Assembly (NCBI GenBank): GCA_026545225.1
Contig: CM048848.1
Coordinates: 22,794,806 to 22,858,805, forward strand
From: Cornus controversa
Lineage: Eukaryota; Streptophyta; Magnoliopsida; Cornales; Cornaceae
DNA length: 64,000 nt
Direction: 5' to 3'
Part shown: in pieces, positions 32,282 through 43,889 of the stretch
Layout: each line of letters opens with the position of its first letter
Numbering within the stretch: the stretch's first letter is position 1
Translations under genes and position numbers: made by a program
Notes under the pieces: generated by a model
The model's input: the letters and a program-made list of their open reading frames with translations, nothing else
Database searches by the model: none
What the model was told of the DNA's origin: nothing

Positions 32282-34089
32282 CTCTATATAGTTGCACTTA
32301 CTATTTTACTTTCTGTATTTTCTTTTCTTTCTTTTTCTTTCTTTATGTTTAATAGGCCATGTTGGCCATGTTTTCTTTCTTTTTCTGAGTATTCCACCTC
32401 CATGTACGCTTTGTACTGCACTCATGTTCATATATATGGAATACATTTATCTCTTCTTTTATATCATGTGTTATCTTTCCTGTCTTTATTTTTGCTTTCT
32501 GTCAATATATTTGTTCTCTATACTTTGACTATGTATGTAGTACCACTTGTCTAATTGTTATATGCGATTCAGTTGATGATTTTCGTTTATTACCGCCTGG
32601 TTTCAATTCCCAATGCTGTTGAGATTGCTTCAACGCAGTATGGCGTTAATAAAGAAAGGCAGCCCCTTTGCATGCTATACGTTAGCGTGCCTGGATAGTC
32701 AATATCTTATCGCATAGACCTCTTAGACAATTAGAAAACACCAGTTCAGACCCTTAGATGTACAATGATCTTGGCATTGTCTGTTTGTGCATAATTATTT
32801 TATTATGCTCTTTTCATCTACTTTTTGTTCCTTTTAATGCTCGTGGTATCCAGTTGGTGTTCTGTGCAGGTTTTTCTTATTTGCAGGATGCCCGTTACTG
32901 TTGCAATACCATTTTTTTTGTCACATTCTGCAGTCCCGGTACTTTCTTTCCTTATTCTTCTTGTTCAAACATTGAGGACAATGTTGCATATAAGTTTGGG
33001 GGTGCGGTATGCTATACCACTTGCATATGCATGCAATGTGCAGTCTTAGTATTGAGTGTCATTGTAGAGAAGTTTTCTTGATATTTTTGCATGCTTGCTA
33101 TGATGTCTTGCTTTTTAAAGGAAGTTCATTCGAATAAATGTCCGAGGTAAATGCAGCAGGGAGTTAAGAACTTTAACACTGTAAATATCCGCACTTTTGC
33201 AAGCTATATAGTAGGCTAGAACGGTCTACATTTTTGTCCAAATATGAGCACGATTAAGTTCTTGCCCTAAATTTGTCCTTAACCGCACAAATTCGCACGC
33301 ATGCATTTTAAATTGTGGGGTATAATTCTGATGGAGAATTTTGTAAATTTCTGTTTTTATCTGAACAACTTAAAGAATAAGTTCTTCCGGTTGTTGTAAA
33401 AAAAAAAAAAAACAAAAAACATTATAAAATAAATGCAATAAGCCTTCTCACTCAATAAACCGGATTTCTATGCCTCAAAGCATGGAGTGTTCGCGTATAA
33501 GTGTGCAAGGTTGAGCAATAATAAGCGGGTGGCTTACTTAAGTTCATCACCTTGTAAGCTCAATTATTAAGTCTGAGGGGTGTTTCTTCACCTAATGCCC
33601 TAAAACCAATTGGTTTGGGAGTCATTGGCCCAATGCCGCTACATGGGCTTACAAGAAAGCAAAAAGAGCTAAGCATTGCACGGCCATCCGCACATGAGCA
33701 ATCATGAATGTTTTGTGATAATGAACAGTTGTGTCAAGCTTTCTCAATGAGTTTTTCTCTTAAAAATAGATTTGTTCTTGTTCTTCTCCAAATATGACAA
33801 AAGCCACGCGTTAGAACTCATATTCACTTTTCAAAGAGGATTTTGGGGTCGGAATTGGTATGTTTGTTCGGACTGGCCATTATGTGGGGACCGTCGTTTA
33901 TTTGTAGCTTGTGAAAGTCCATTTTCGTTAATGACCACATAGTTCTGTAATACTTGTTGCATTTGCCAATTGTGAAATGAACGGATGATCGCCCTTCATT
34001 TAGCTGATGACTGAGCATGAGTAAATTTTTGTTTAAGATGGTTAATTTCATTTTTGTAATATTGCATTGCTAAGGGACTAGCAATATGT
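32282..34089 (+). other. 3' non-coding region of element B
   Basis: 1.8 kb with T-rich tracts. It includes CATTGAGGACAATGT and an internal polypurine tract at 32992-33004, then sequence corresponding to the family A 3' region, such as GCATGGAGTGTTCGCG near 33480 versus CGCGAACACTCCGTGCTTCC near 8952 on the other strand. I see no gene; open frames at 32292-32554 and 32758-33081 are T-rich artefacts. Confidence 0.65.
32992..33004 (+). other. Internal polypurine tract of element B
   Basis: AAGTTTGGGGGTG, identical to the terminal tract at 34090-34102 and preceded by ATTGAGGACAATGT, 1.1 kb before the 3' LTR. Confidence 0.75.
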
Positions 34090-34102
34090 AAGTTTGGGGG
34101 TG
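34090..34102 (+). other. Terminal polypurine tract of element B
   Basis: AAGTTTGGGGGTG directly before the 3' LTR start TGATAAG. Confidence 0.9.
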
Positions 34103-35520
34103 TGATAAGTGTTCAATTCTATGCATTTGAACCCTCTTTATTGCATATGTTAGTTCCATTTTTATGATTACCGAGATATGTTTACGGTATTTTTGTATTT
34201 TTGATGTATTGCAGGTCTTGTAGTAAAAGGAGCAAAGTTTGAAGCTATTTGCAGCTGAAGAGAAAAGTCAGAAATGCAGCCAAAGGCATCTCGATCAATC
34301 GAGATGTTGATCTCGATCAATCGAGATCTCGATTGATCGAGATCTCATTTCGATTGATCGAAATCTCGATCAATCGAGATTCAATCTAGATTGATCGAGA
34401 TTCTGCAGAAGCCACTTGCCCACTTGCTCACCTGTTCTCCCATTTGCAACAAAATCCCCCTTTTTGCACGACTTAGGGGGATTGTCTGACTTGAACAAGA
34501 CCCTTGGGGACCTTCTTGATATAATGGATATATATATTGATATATATATATGTATGGTGGGCCCCAAGGTTGGAAAAAGAAGCCATAAAGCACAAAATAG
34601 GTCATTTTCTCACATATCTCTCACACACATCAGACATATCCAGGGAGAGACATTCGGGAGAGGAAGAGGAGAAGTTGAACCAGACCAAGAAGCTTCATCT
34701 TCTTCATCAATGGAAGAGTGCAAGGCAACCATGAGCAACTAACTCTTCTACTATGGTGTTGGTTTCAACCCCTAGCCATGTAAACTTGTTCATCTTTGTA
34801 GCACTTGGGATTTGTAATTAAATGTTGATTATTTAACCTAGTGACCATGTACACTAATACATTTCTTTTATATATTTATTTGATGTTGAGTTTATTCTTG
34901 TTTTAGAGTAGATTCTTTCATGTGAATGCACAACATTTGCATATTCCACAAGAAGTGCAATTGATGGCTAGATAATGTTGTTTAAATGAATGTGTTGTGT
35001 TTGTTTGAATAAACCATGCCAAGATAAGGTAATTTGGATGCATGTAGGTTCACTTAGAGAGTAGGGTAATTAGATAGTTAGTTAGGTTGAAGAGCTATGC
35101 TTGTTGAAGATACATTATGATAGGTGGACAAACACATTGATCTTTTGATATGTCATTGAGGTCACAAGCCTAATGGCATTGTTAGGCATTTAATTAATGA
35201 ATCTCATGCTTGCTACACTTATGAACATGCGAATGGCTAGTGGTGGAAACCAACCCTAATTCTCTCTCCCAACTTTACTCTTTAATTTTATTGTCATTAC
35301 ATTCATGCAATAGTTTATAAACAAAAATTCAAAAATCTATTTTTAGGATTAAAGTGAAATTAATCTTTCTTTAAGACAATTACGACTAGTCCTCGTGGGA
35401 TCGATACCCTCTATATAGAACCGTATCTACAAAGATTCGTGCTCTTGCGAGTGGTTAAATTATATTTTGATAAAAAGGGCAAAATTAAGCTTACAATATA
35501 ATTCGAGTTTAGCCACATCA
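34103..35520 (+). repeat. 3' LTR of element B (1418 bp)
   Basis: Near-identical partner of 25359-26755, ending GCCACATCA before the duplication CTCAC (35521-35525). The motif cluster spans 34287-34402 and is 21 bp longer than in the 5' copy. Confidence 0.9.
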
Positions 35521-35525
35521 CTCAC

Positions 35526-36680
35526 CTTCATCCGTCAAGAAGGTCATATATGATTAAGGCTAAGCCATGGACTATCTTCGATTGGCATGGGCCATCTGCC
35601 TAACTACTCTAATCTAGGGTGCAGTATGGTTCATCTTCTCTAGGCATAATCCATCAAAGCTCTTAACAATATATTCAGTGATTACCATTGTGTAATAATC
35701 GCTCTCATGATCACAGAAAACAAGAGAGATTGAGTTTAATAATAACAACTAAATATCTAAGACAAGATAAGAAATCATTGAGATTGAATTTATAAGACTT
35801 TTATTGCTCAATTCTATAATAAGAATCCTCTGAATTACACAATCTATGCATGTATATAAAGGTCCCCAATAATTAAAACAATCAAACCATTGATGCTTTG
35901 TTAGGGCTACATCAAAACCCTAATGGATGAACTAGCCACTCATGGTAGAAGAAGAAGCCTCAACTGTTGAAGAAGAAGGCATCATCTTCATGAATTACGC
36001 GTATGACTTCGTTCTCCAATGGCTCTGCAAATATGTTTCTATTCTCTTCTCAGCCCTCTCAGACTCACCAAATCTCTCTGTAATCTCCCCTCCAATCTCA
36101 GGCTCTTATTCTTCACTTTTTTCCCCAAGAGAATACACCAAAGTCCTAATCCAATTAGGAATAAATTAGGATTTCCCGCAGAACTAATCAGGTAGGTTTT
36201 TCCTGCTGACTTCGGCCCAACTTTTGACCCACTAGAAGTTCGATTTACAGAATTTTTGTGAAATATAAAAGTGTGCAGAATCAAATTTTGTTCAACCCAT
36301 ATGTGAAATTATGTCGATTTGAGGCTCAGACATAAGACTTCTGGCCCATTTTCCAAAACAGGATTAAGACTGTATTATGCGCAGATTTGGGCTTCAGGCC
36401 CGAAACCTTCTTAAGCAGCTGTAATTCTCTTGGACCTCTTCCTTGGGCTGATTTGAGTTGAAATAAATGGTTGAATGAATCTCCTTTGATGTATACTTCA
36501 TCTAACCATCTTGGATTTCTTCTTTAAAAGCCCAAAAGCTTGGTTTAACTGAAATAATCATTAAGGCCCTGAAAATACAGAAAACACTAAAACCAAAGTA
36601 AAATAACAAAATAATCTATCACTAAGAGAATAAAATACTTAAGTTAAGAGGCTAGAATGCGTAACATTCAACGCGGATCA
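35526..36680 (-). repeat. LTR-c of family A, right part
   Basis: Continuation of 25004-25358; together about 1510 bp, the full LTR length. TATATAAAG lies at 35853-35861 (+), before the conserved plus-strand ORF 35942-36169. The right edge is followed by the polypurine tract of unit 3 (36681-36693). Confidence 0.9.
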
Positions 36681-38319
36681 CACCCCCAAACTTACATATT
36701 GCTAGTCCCTTAGCAATAGAATAAAAAAAAACTAAAACAAAGGAAACTAACAAATATTAACTAAACTACCCAACTCCAGTTTCGTGGGAGAAACGATTGC
36801 ATTTAGCATATGCAACAAGCCTTTAAACCCCTACGTTCCCCCTAGTGGACGAGTATAGTCTCGTGAGGGTTTCCAGAAACGTTACCCACAAACATTCAAA
36901 ATTCTGTTTCAACATTAATTCAAGAAGAATATTACAATACATAGTTACAAACTTACATTCAAGAATAATTTCAACTTTTAAATTTCATAATTCAAATCAA
37001 TGGTCCCCATGCATAATTCACAACAACATATCTCAAAATAACCAACTCTAGCTCCCTCATGTAAAGTGAACTAGCAGTCCTCTCATGTAGCATAACCAAG
37101 CTCTGAATATATTAAGGCACATACCCCTTCAACTCACTAGCTCCCCTTATTGAAATCATACTTCCCAACATGCATACATGACTTTTCATTTTTTTTTCAT
37201 TCTCTTTTTTTTCATCGCTTTATTGGTGGTGCAATGTCTTGATCTATTAAGCTTTCTGAAAGATCCATGTAGCAAGCTTTCAGTCAGTGACTCCCAAACT
37301 AGATGGCTTTAGGGTACTAGGCTTTAGGATACCCTGAAGACCTAATTACTCGAATCAATCAGGTTACAAATCAAGACAACCAATGCTCATCTTTTCTCAC
37401 CATTTCACTTTTGACGCGAACACTCCGTGCTTCCTGAGGCATAGAGGCCCTGTTACTCATGAAAAGGATCAAATTGATTTGCTTATTCATCACATTTTTT
37501 TTTCTTTTTTTCATTGAAGTCAAGTAAAACACATTATCGGTACTTATTCTCAAGAGATACTAATTAATATCAAGCATATGTAACTCAATAACTCAAAACC
37601 AAAGCTTATACCCCATAAGACTATGCTACTGTGTTTGTGCATGTAAGGGAACTAAAATCAGTCACTCCAAAACATGTTATTGCAAACCATAATTAAAACC
37701 ACATAATTTAAACCATAGTTTTCAAAAATTTAAAACATACTCAAAAATTGCAAGTTAAGCACCTACATAAGGTATTAATCCTTTGAATAATGTCAAAATA
37801 TTCTATCTAAAAACAAAACAAAAGAAAATAAAAAAAAACAAACTAAGAAAATAAAATAAACTAAAATCCTAATACAAGAAGAATTTCATAAACTTTTTAC
37901 GCCATATTGCAATAGAGCACACAAATAGGCATCGCCTCACTCCCAAACTTAAACTGTACATTGTCCCCAATATAATATCAATCAAAGCAAAGAGAAGAGT
38001 AAGAACGATGTTACCAGAAATTCAGAGTAGTGGAAGGAAAATAGGGCACACCACTAGCATGAAGGCAATGAAAGCACACCCCCAAACTTGGATGTTTCAA
38101 CCTATCAAAGCAAACCACTATACCCCAAAGATCAAGTGAAATAGTATGGGTGAAAATAAATATGAAAGAGAAAAATCCTAAAAAAAAAATAAAATATTTT
38201 TTACATTTTTCATTTTTTTTTTGAGAAATAAAAATCTAACTACAAAAAGAAAATTAAAATTTAAAAAGAAAAATAAAAACTAAAAATAAAATAAACTACA
38301 AAAGATAGATACCTTCCTG
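36681..38319 (-). other. 3' non-coding region of partial unit 3
   Basis: Same content as in units 1 and 2: terminal polypurine tract at 36681-36693, an internal copy near 37940 with one change, a further copy near 38078, and poly-T runs near 37190-37215. No coding sequence. Confidence 0.7.
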
Positions 38320-39516
38320 TCAATGGTGTGGTGGTGACTGAGCATCCGGATCCAAGTTTGTCTGGCGCATCAGTGCACGCAACATCCTCCTCATCTCTAG
38401 TTGGTCTTGGCGAGTGTCACGGAAGTGATCCGCCATCTCTGTCCTCATTGCTCCAAACTGTGTGGATACCTCTGTCTGTAAGGTGCCAAACTGGACTGTC
38501 AACCCAGCAATCTGCCCCTCTAAATACTGATAATCATGGCCACCAGCCTGTGCATGCAGCTCCTTTTCCTCTGCATCCATCTCCTCAGGATTTTCCACCG
38601 GTGGTGGTATATCTATATGTTCTCCTCCTTGGGCCAACCGAGATACTTCACCAGGCGCTGCTATGACTCTCTGATGCATATGAGATCGGCTCAAATTGCA
38701 GTCATGTGTGCCATAATGAAGATCACGTGGAAAGGCAAGCTCGTCCTCATGGACTGCATACCCCTGTGCCACAATCAACTGATGAATAATAGTAAGGAAT
38801 GGAAACTCCTAGTCACTTGCACTGTCTGGTGCCTTGGCCACAACCATGGAATAGAACCTCTCCATCTGGCCCCAAACAATCTGTGGGAATGACAGCCAAT
38901 GCCCAAAATGTATAACATATAAGGCTTTGAGGAACTCTTGACGTCTCTCGGTTTTATGTCCAATTGGACATACATTCTTGAGTAGAACAACATCAATGAA
39001 CCATAAATGATTTGGCATTGAAGACTTGGAACCTGCATTCCTTTTCGGCCTGAAAAACTGATTAGCACACAAACGTGCAACCAAATTACCCACTGACAAA
39101 TCATCGGGTAGAGGAGTATAGATATGAGATAAATCATCTGGGCATTCATGAGGATAACCCATGGCAATGGCAATGGATGACATGTCCACCCGCACTATTG
39201 TTCCATCTACTGAAGAAGTAAGCACATCCCGCTCATCATGCGTCGGCATTAAGTTCTGATAAAATACCTTGACAAGCCTCGGGTAGATAGTAGACGAGAG
39301 TGGAACAAAAATAGATGCCGACCGATGACGATGGATGTCAGAAATCCCCCATCGTGTCTCGGGAAACATACCATAGAGTTCGACTATGTCAAACGTAGTT
39401 TCAAAGTTCAAAGCCCTTGGATGCCATCTCTCGTGAATACCTTCTCGGCGAGATCGAGAAGAACCGGTAGTTGGATCATGCCTCGCTCGGCGAGGATTAC
39501 ATGAACTTGAAGCACC
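38320..39516 (-). pseudogene. Third ORF of unit 3, N-terminus lost at the deletion joint
   Basis: The frame is open from the joint at 39516 to the TGA at 38320 except for one stop near 38810 (KAPDSASD, then stop), making it the least damaged copy of this protein by stop count. It lacks only the first dozen residues and the start codon, because the deletion cuts in SSSCNPRRARHDPTT. Central landmarks include IYPRLVKVFYQNLMP, NQFFRPKRNAGSKSSMPNH and HFGHWLSFPQIVWGQ, with the helical tail VQFGTLQTEVSTQFGAM and end SPPHH. Having lost its leader and promoter, it is not expected to be expressed from its own signals. Confidence 0.75.
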
Positions 39517-40476
39517 TTAACAATATATTCAGTGGTTACCATTGTGTAATAATCGCTCTCATGATCACAGAAAACAAGAGAGATTGAGTTCAATAACAAC
39601 AACTAAATATCTAAGACAAGATAAGAAATCATTGAGATTGAATTTACAGGACTTTTATTGCTCAATAATTAAAACAATCAAACCATTGATGCTTTGTTAG
39701 GGCTACATCAAAACCCTAGTGGATGAAGTAGCCGCTCATGGTAGAAGAAGAAGCTTCAACTGTTGAAGAAGAAGGCATCATCTTCATGAATTACGCGTAT
39801 GACTTCGTTCTCCAATGGCTCTACAAATATGTTTCTGTTCTCTTCTCAGCCCTCTCAGACTCACCAAATCTCTCTGTAATCTCCCCTCCAATCTCAGGCT
39901 CTTATTCTTCACTTTTTTCCCCAAGAGAATACACCAAAGTCCTAATCCAATTAGGAATAAATTAGGGTTTCCCGCAGCACTAATCAGGTGGGTTTTTCCT
40001 ACTGACTTCGGCCCAACTTTTGACCCGCTAGAAGTCCGATTTACGAAATTTTTGTGAAATACAAAAGTGTGCAGAATCAAATTTTGTTCAACCAATAGGA
40101 AAAATTATGTCGATTTGAGGCTCGGACATAAGACTTCTGGCCCATTTTCCAAAATGGGATTAAGACTGTATTATGCGCAGATTTGGGCTTCAGGTCCGAA
40201 ACCTTCTTAAGCAGTTGTAATTCTCTTGGACCTCTTCCTTGGGCTGATTTGAGTTGAAATAAATGGTTGAATGAATCTCCTTTGATGTATACTTCATCTA
40301 ACCATCTTGGATTTATTCTTTAAAAGCCCAAAAGCTTGGTTTAACTGAAATAATCATTAAGGCCCTGAAAATACAGAAAACACTAAAACCAAAGTAAAAT
40401 AACAAAATAATCTATCACTAAGAGAATAAAATACATAAGTTAAGAGGCTAGAATGTGTAACATTTAACGCTGATCA
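39517..40476 (-). repeat. LTR-d of family A, truncated on both the left and inside
   Basis: It starts inside the LTR at AACAATATATTCAGTGG and runs to CGCTGATCA. The left joint with unit 3 shares CTT. An internal deletion of roughly 55 bp near 39665 removes the segment with TATATAAAG. The right edge is followed by TTAGG, the partner of the left array duplication, so this was the outer 5' LTR of the original insertion. Confidence 0.9.
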
Positions 40477-40481
40477 TTAGG
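40477..40481. other. Right target-site duplication of the A array (TTAGG)
   Basis: Identical to 6702-6706. Confidence 0.85.
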
Positions 40482-41819
40482 TTAACTCGCTTTTTCCTTA
40501 ATTATTCAGATTATTCAATTTTAAGTCCAATTAAAAACTTAAGCAATCCCACAAAAGCAAGTAAATAAATAAAGTATAATAAATTAAAGAATGCATCATA
40601 TATACGTGGAAAACCCAGATCGAAAACAAATCATGGGTGAGGCTTTGTAGCCTCGGAGAAGAAAATTTACTATCGTCTAAGAAAAGTACAACAGACTCTA
40701 GCCCAGACTCATACTCACTCCACTCTAACAAGAACTCTGATACAGAACACCTTAGGCTTACAATTACGACTACCTCATCCAAATGTTGTAGATGGTTAGC
40801 GTCAAAATCCTCTTAGAATGGTAATTGGAAGAACACGAATACTCAGCAAGTACTTTGTTCCCTTCGTAGCACGATCTTCTTCTCCTTTCTCACCAACGTA
40901 ACAGTTATAGAAGACACCAATCCAGTAACTTGATCATGAAAAAATCTTCAATGCAGTCTTCAAACAGTTGATCAAGCAAATAGAGAACACCCTAAATGAC
41001 TCTGTGAAATATGTGTGTGCTCTCAAAAATATAAACAAATAATTTGAGAAAAAAATCATTTTCTTAGAAAAATATCTCAATACTTTCACTCTCTAGAATA
41101 TGTATCTCTTGTATATTGAAAGCGTGTATTGAAAGCACAATAACAGAGAAATCATATGAGATTTTTATGGAGATTAAAAACCCTAATTTTCATTGTAAAA
41201 AAAATTAAAAACCAATGGGAAATAAGTTCTTAAGTTTTTAGAAAGTTCTGGGTCAAAACAGGACAAAACTGGTCAAAATTCACAGACCAGATAAGTTATA
41301 TGGTTCCAGCTAAAACTTGGACGAGTACAACATACATGGACGGGTTCACTCAAACTTGGATGGGTTTAGCTCAAACTTAGATGGCTCCGGCTCCTGCAGC
41401 AATCTCATATGAGATGCTGAGACCTCTTGGATGGGTCCAACCTTTTCTTGAATAGGTCCAACTTTGAATATTTAAGCATTTTCCTCAAAAGTCCCTCTTT
41501 TCAAGGTTGAAACCTCCTGGTTTGAAATATATGTGTTCTCACCACTTTAACAGGATTACGTGACTCTCATATATGATCAACGATGTCCTCAAGCACTTGG
41601 AACCATCTCAAAACTTCAATCCTTGTTCAGAGCATTGATAGTTTCTTCCAAAGATTCAAGCTTCATTCTTTGAAGAACATTTGCGTCCTTGGTGTAAAAC
41701 TTTATGCTTACTCTGAGACTTCAATTACATGATCAATGATAGAAATATAACTCAAATAATACAACTCGAGCATGTTTGGTTTTGACAACAAAAATTGTCA
41801 ATTACAAAAATATATAACA
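40482..41819 (-). repeat. SIRE-type copia 3' LTR, main part
   Basis: The inner edge is TGTTATATA on the element strand, directly after a purine tract containing AAAGGGGGAGATT, the hallmark of SIRE/Maximus-type Ty1/copia elements. The LTR is cut at its other side by the A array and resumes at 6706. It contains repeated near-palindromes of the form TTGGATGGGTCCAA (41310-41470). Estimated total length is about 1.4 kb. Confidence 0.7.
41310..41470 (-). promoter_or_regulatory. TTGGA...GGTCCAA motif cluster in the copia LTR
   Basis: Five to six copies: ACTTGGACGAGTACAAC, CATGGACGGGTTCA, CTTGGATGGGTTTAG, CTTGGATGGGTCCAAC and TTGAATAGGTCCAAC. The same motif type occurs upstream of the copia extra ORF at 43586-43623. 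Confidence 0.5.
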
Positions 41820-41836
41820 CAATCTCCCCCTTTGGC
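41820..41836 (-). other. Polypurine tract of the copia element
   Basis: The element strand reads GCCAAAGGGGGAGATT next to the LTR start. Confidence 0.8.
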
Positions 41837-42255
41837 AATTTGATAACAAAATCCACTTAGAAAATTATAACCTAACTAATGGAAAAATCATATTACAATA
41901 TGTCCCTAATACAAAGAAATATATATTGAAGAACTCAGAGTATCATGAGCAAGCTTTCAACCTTCATGTGTAGTGTCTGCCAAACTAGTAAAATCTACAC
42001 ATCATGCAAACAACACTACCTATGAAAGCTTCATCAAGAAAACTATAATGATATTAAAATCATCTTCAAACTCCTCCTTAATCATATAACCAATGAAATA
42101 TACTATCTCCCCACATGTCTCACAGAAATAAATCTTCCCCTTGTCAAAGCACCTAAATAATTCTCTTCATTTTTGGAATAAATTAACAAAGTAAAAACAA
42201 TAAGAACAAGAGAGAATAAATCAACATATGATTAAGTAAGATAGAAGTATAACCT

Positions 42256-43289
42256 TCAGTCAAATATAACACATAAGTACTTTTCCAACCCCTTCATTGA
42301 TTGATTGTACTGTCTAGCAGTCAAAGCATGATTAAAGTCTAGAACATAGAATTCAAGAATAGAAGCATTATCATCACTCTCATTCTCAATCTCCTCCTCA
42401 ACATGATGTCTTGTTGCCTCCTTTTGAGCTCTTTCCTTCATCTTGTTAATGATTGAAGACTTAACACTTGAAGTTGTAAACTTTCCTTTTGGTTTCATCA
42501 CTAGAGCATTTGAAATAATGTAAACATTATTTGCCTTAAGAATTTTCATTATGATTAGAGGAAAAGGCAAAGCATTGGTAGACCTAGAATGATACGACTT
42601 TTGAATCATAGTCCTCAAAATAGTTACTGGCACATTAATTCTATCACCATTCACAATGTGGTATAGAATCTCACCTCGATGCCATGACAAATCACCTTTA
42701 TGATCATGAGGGTCAAGAGTGTAGGAGACAATCAAGTTCAATGTAGATATATTGTTAGTGATGTAGGCACTTGGAACTTTATTTCCAAGCAATGGAGCAT
42801 TAGGTTCACACAACTTCCTAATGATTTCTTCCATGCTTGGTCAGTTCTCTTCAGTACCCAGATAAGGAAATATTAAACCATTTTGTGCCTCTAGAACTCC
42901 AATCACCTCAAAAATTAGTTGGGCTGTCACCTTGATTTCTATCCTAAAACATTTCACCATCATTCAGAATTCTCTGTCCTTATATGAAAGCACATTCCTA
43001 CAGAAGTAGCGAACCATGTCAGGAATACAATCTTTGCCTAGTTTGGCTAGTGCACAAACTCCAAATAATATCCCTGTCATATGTTCTCCAAATCAAAACT
43101 TCTTTCACACCTCATTCGTCTACAACCAACCACATTCTTATAATGATCAAAGATTCCTTCATCACTAAAATGATCCTCCATGAAGATTATGTTGCTTTTA
43201 GGTGTTAGAGAAACATTGACTCTTTGTTGCCTAGAACCACCGACCATTGCTACAATGAGAGGAATGCAAAATAAGAATGTAAGAACCAT
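42256..43289 (-). pseudogene. Extra 3' ORF of the copia element, transposon-protein-like, broken
   Basis: The best-preserved part is 192 codons (42834-42256). A frame around 43289-43077 gives the N-terminal piece (MVGGSRQQRVNVSLTPKSN), and frameshifts and stops lie between. Landmarks are LSWHRGEILYHIVNGDRINV, TILRTMIQKSY and ALPFPLIIMKILKANNV, which resemble the 'putative plant transposon protein' group carried downstream of pol by several plant retroelements. No membrane segment is evident in the main part. It lies between pol (not present here) and the 3' LTR, where SIRE elements place their so-called envelope ORF. Confidence 0.6.
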
Positions 43290-43889
43290 TGGAAAATTCC
43301 CTCAAACACTTAGTGTGCGAGCTTTGAAAACACAAGCTTTAATATCACTTGGTTAGTTTAATCTCCCAAAATCAACATAAAACTTCCAATGATTAATCCC
43401 TTCCACTAATTCAACTCAAAAATAATCTCAAATATCAATCAATATGAGGATGATTATGTAGCACAATGTTTGTTTAGAGTTATGTCAAAGGAAGGGAAAA
43501 AGAGGAAAGATACACACAAGAGAGAAATATAGCACAAAATGAACACAAAGTAAACATTATGTTTTTAACCCTACTGGCTGAGCCTCTATGGACCAGTCCA
43601 CCCTATTCCTTGGACCGGTCCAATGTGGCTTGTTGACTAGATTTGACCATCTTAGACCCTTTTTGCAATTTTAAACAAAAAAAAATGCTTAAACATACCT
43701 AAACAAATTCACAAAAATTCCAAAAATTCTGAAAAAATAGAAAAATATTTTTGAGATTTTATTTATATGAAAATAGAAAATATAACAATCATATAATCAT
43801 TAAAACCAAATTTTCACATAAAATAAAAATGAGTTCTAAAATATTTGAAAAACTTCAAGAAAATTTAAGAATGCACAATTTTAAAATCC
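43290..43889 (-). other. Upstream region of the copia extra ORF, with dyad motifs
   Basis: Non-coding, AT-rich from 43670 on. It contains ATGGACCAGTCCA at 43589-43601 and the perfect palindrome TTGGACCGGTCCAA at 43610-43623, matching the motif type in the copia LTR. The region ends at about 43890 where element C begins in the opposite orientation. Confidence 0.5.

Larger units (their letters stand above)
25359..35520 (+). mobile_element. Athila-type Ty3/gypsy element B, 10.2 kb, non-autonomous
   Basis: Complete element inserted in LTR-c in the opposite orientation: 5' LTR 25359-26755, PBS 26762-26779, gag-protease fused in frame to the integrase tail (27043-29883), a motif cluster and internal promoter with a leader intron, a third ORF (31058-32281), an internal polypurine tract (32992-33004), the terminal tract (34090-34102) and 3' LTR 34103-35520. 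The LTRs look about 2% different by eye plus a 21-bp indel, making B the youngest dated event here. RT, RNase H and the integrase core are absent. Confidence 0.9.
6707..40476 (-). mobile_element. Tandem array of Athila-type Ty3/gypsy family A (three units, four LTRs)
   Basis: The order in plus coordinates is LTR-a (6707-8214), unit 1 interior, LTR-b (15838-17349), unit 2 interior, LTR-c (25004-25358 and 35526-36680, split by element B), partial unit 3 interior, and partial LTR-d (39517-40476). Neighbouring units share one LTR with no target duplication between them, while a single TTAGG duplication bounds the block. Units 1 and 2 share the loss of RT-RNase H and a protease-to-integrase frameshift. 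This fits one insertion expanded by unequal LTR recombination. The element runs on the minus strand: PBS on the right of each interior, polypurine tract on the left. Confidence 0.85.

Noticed and set aside
32292-33081. Membrane proteins encoded in the B 3' region
   Set aside because: Hydrophobicity comes from T-rich DNA; the frames overlap in two phases and have no homologue in families A or C.
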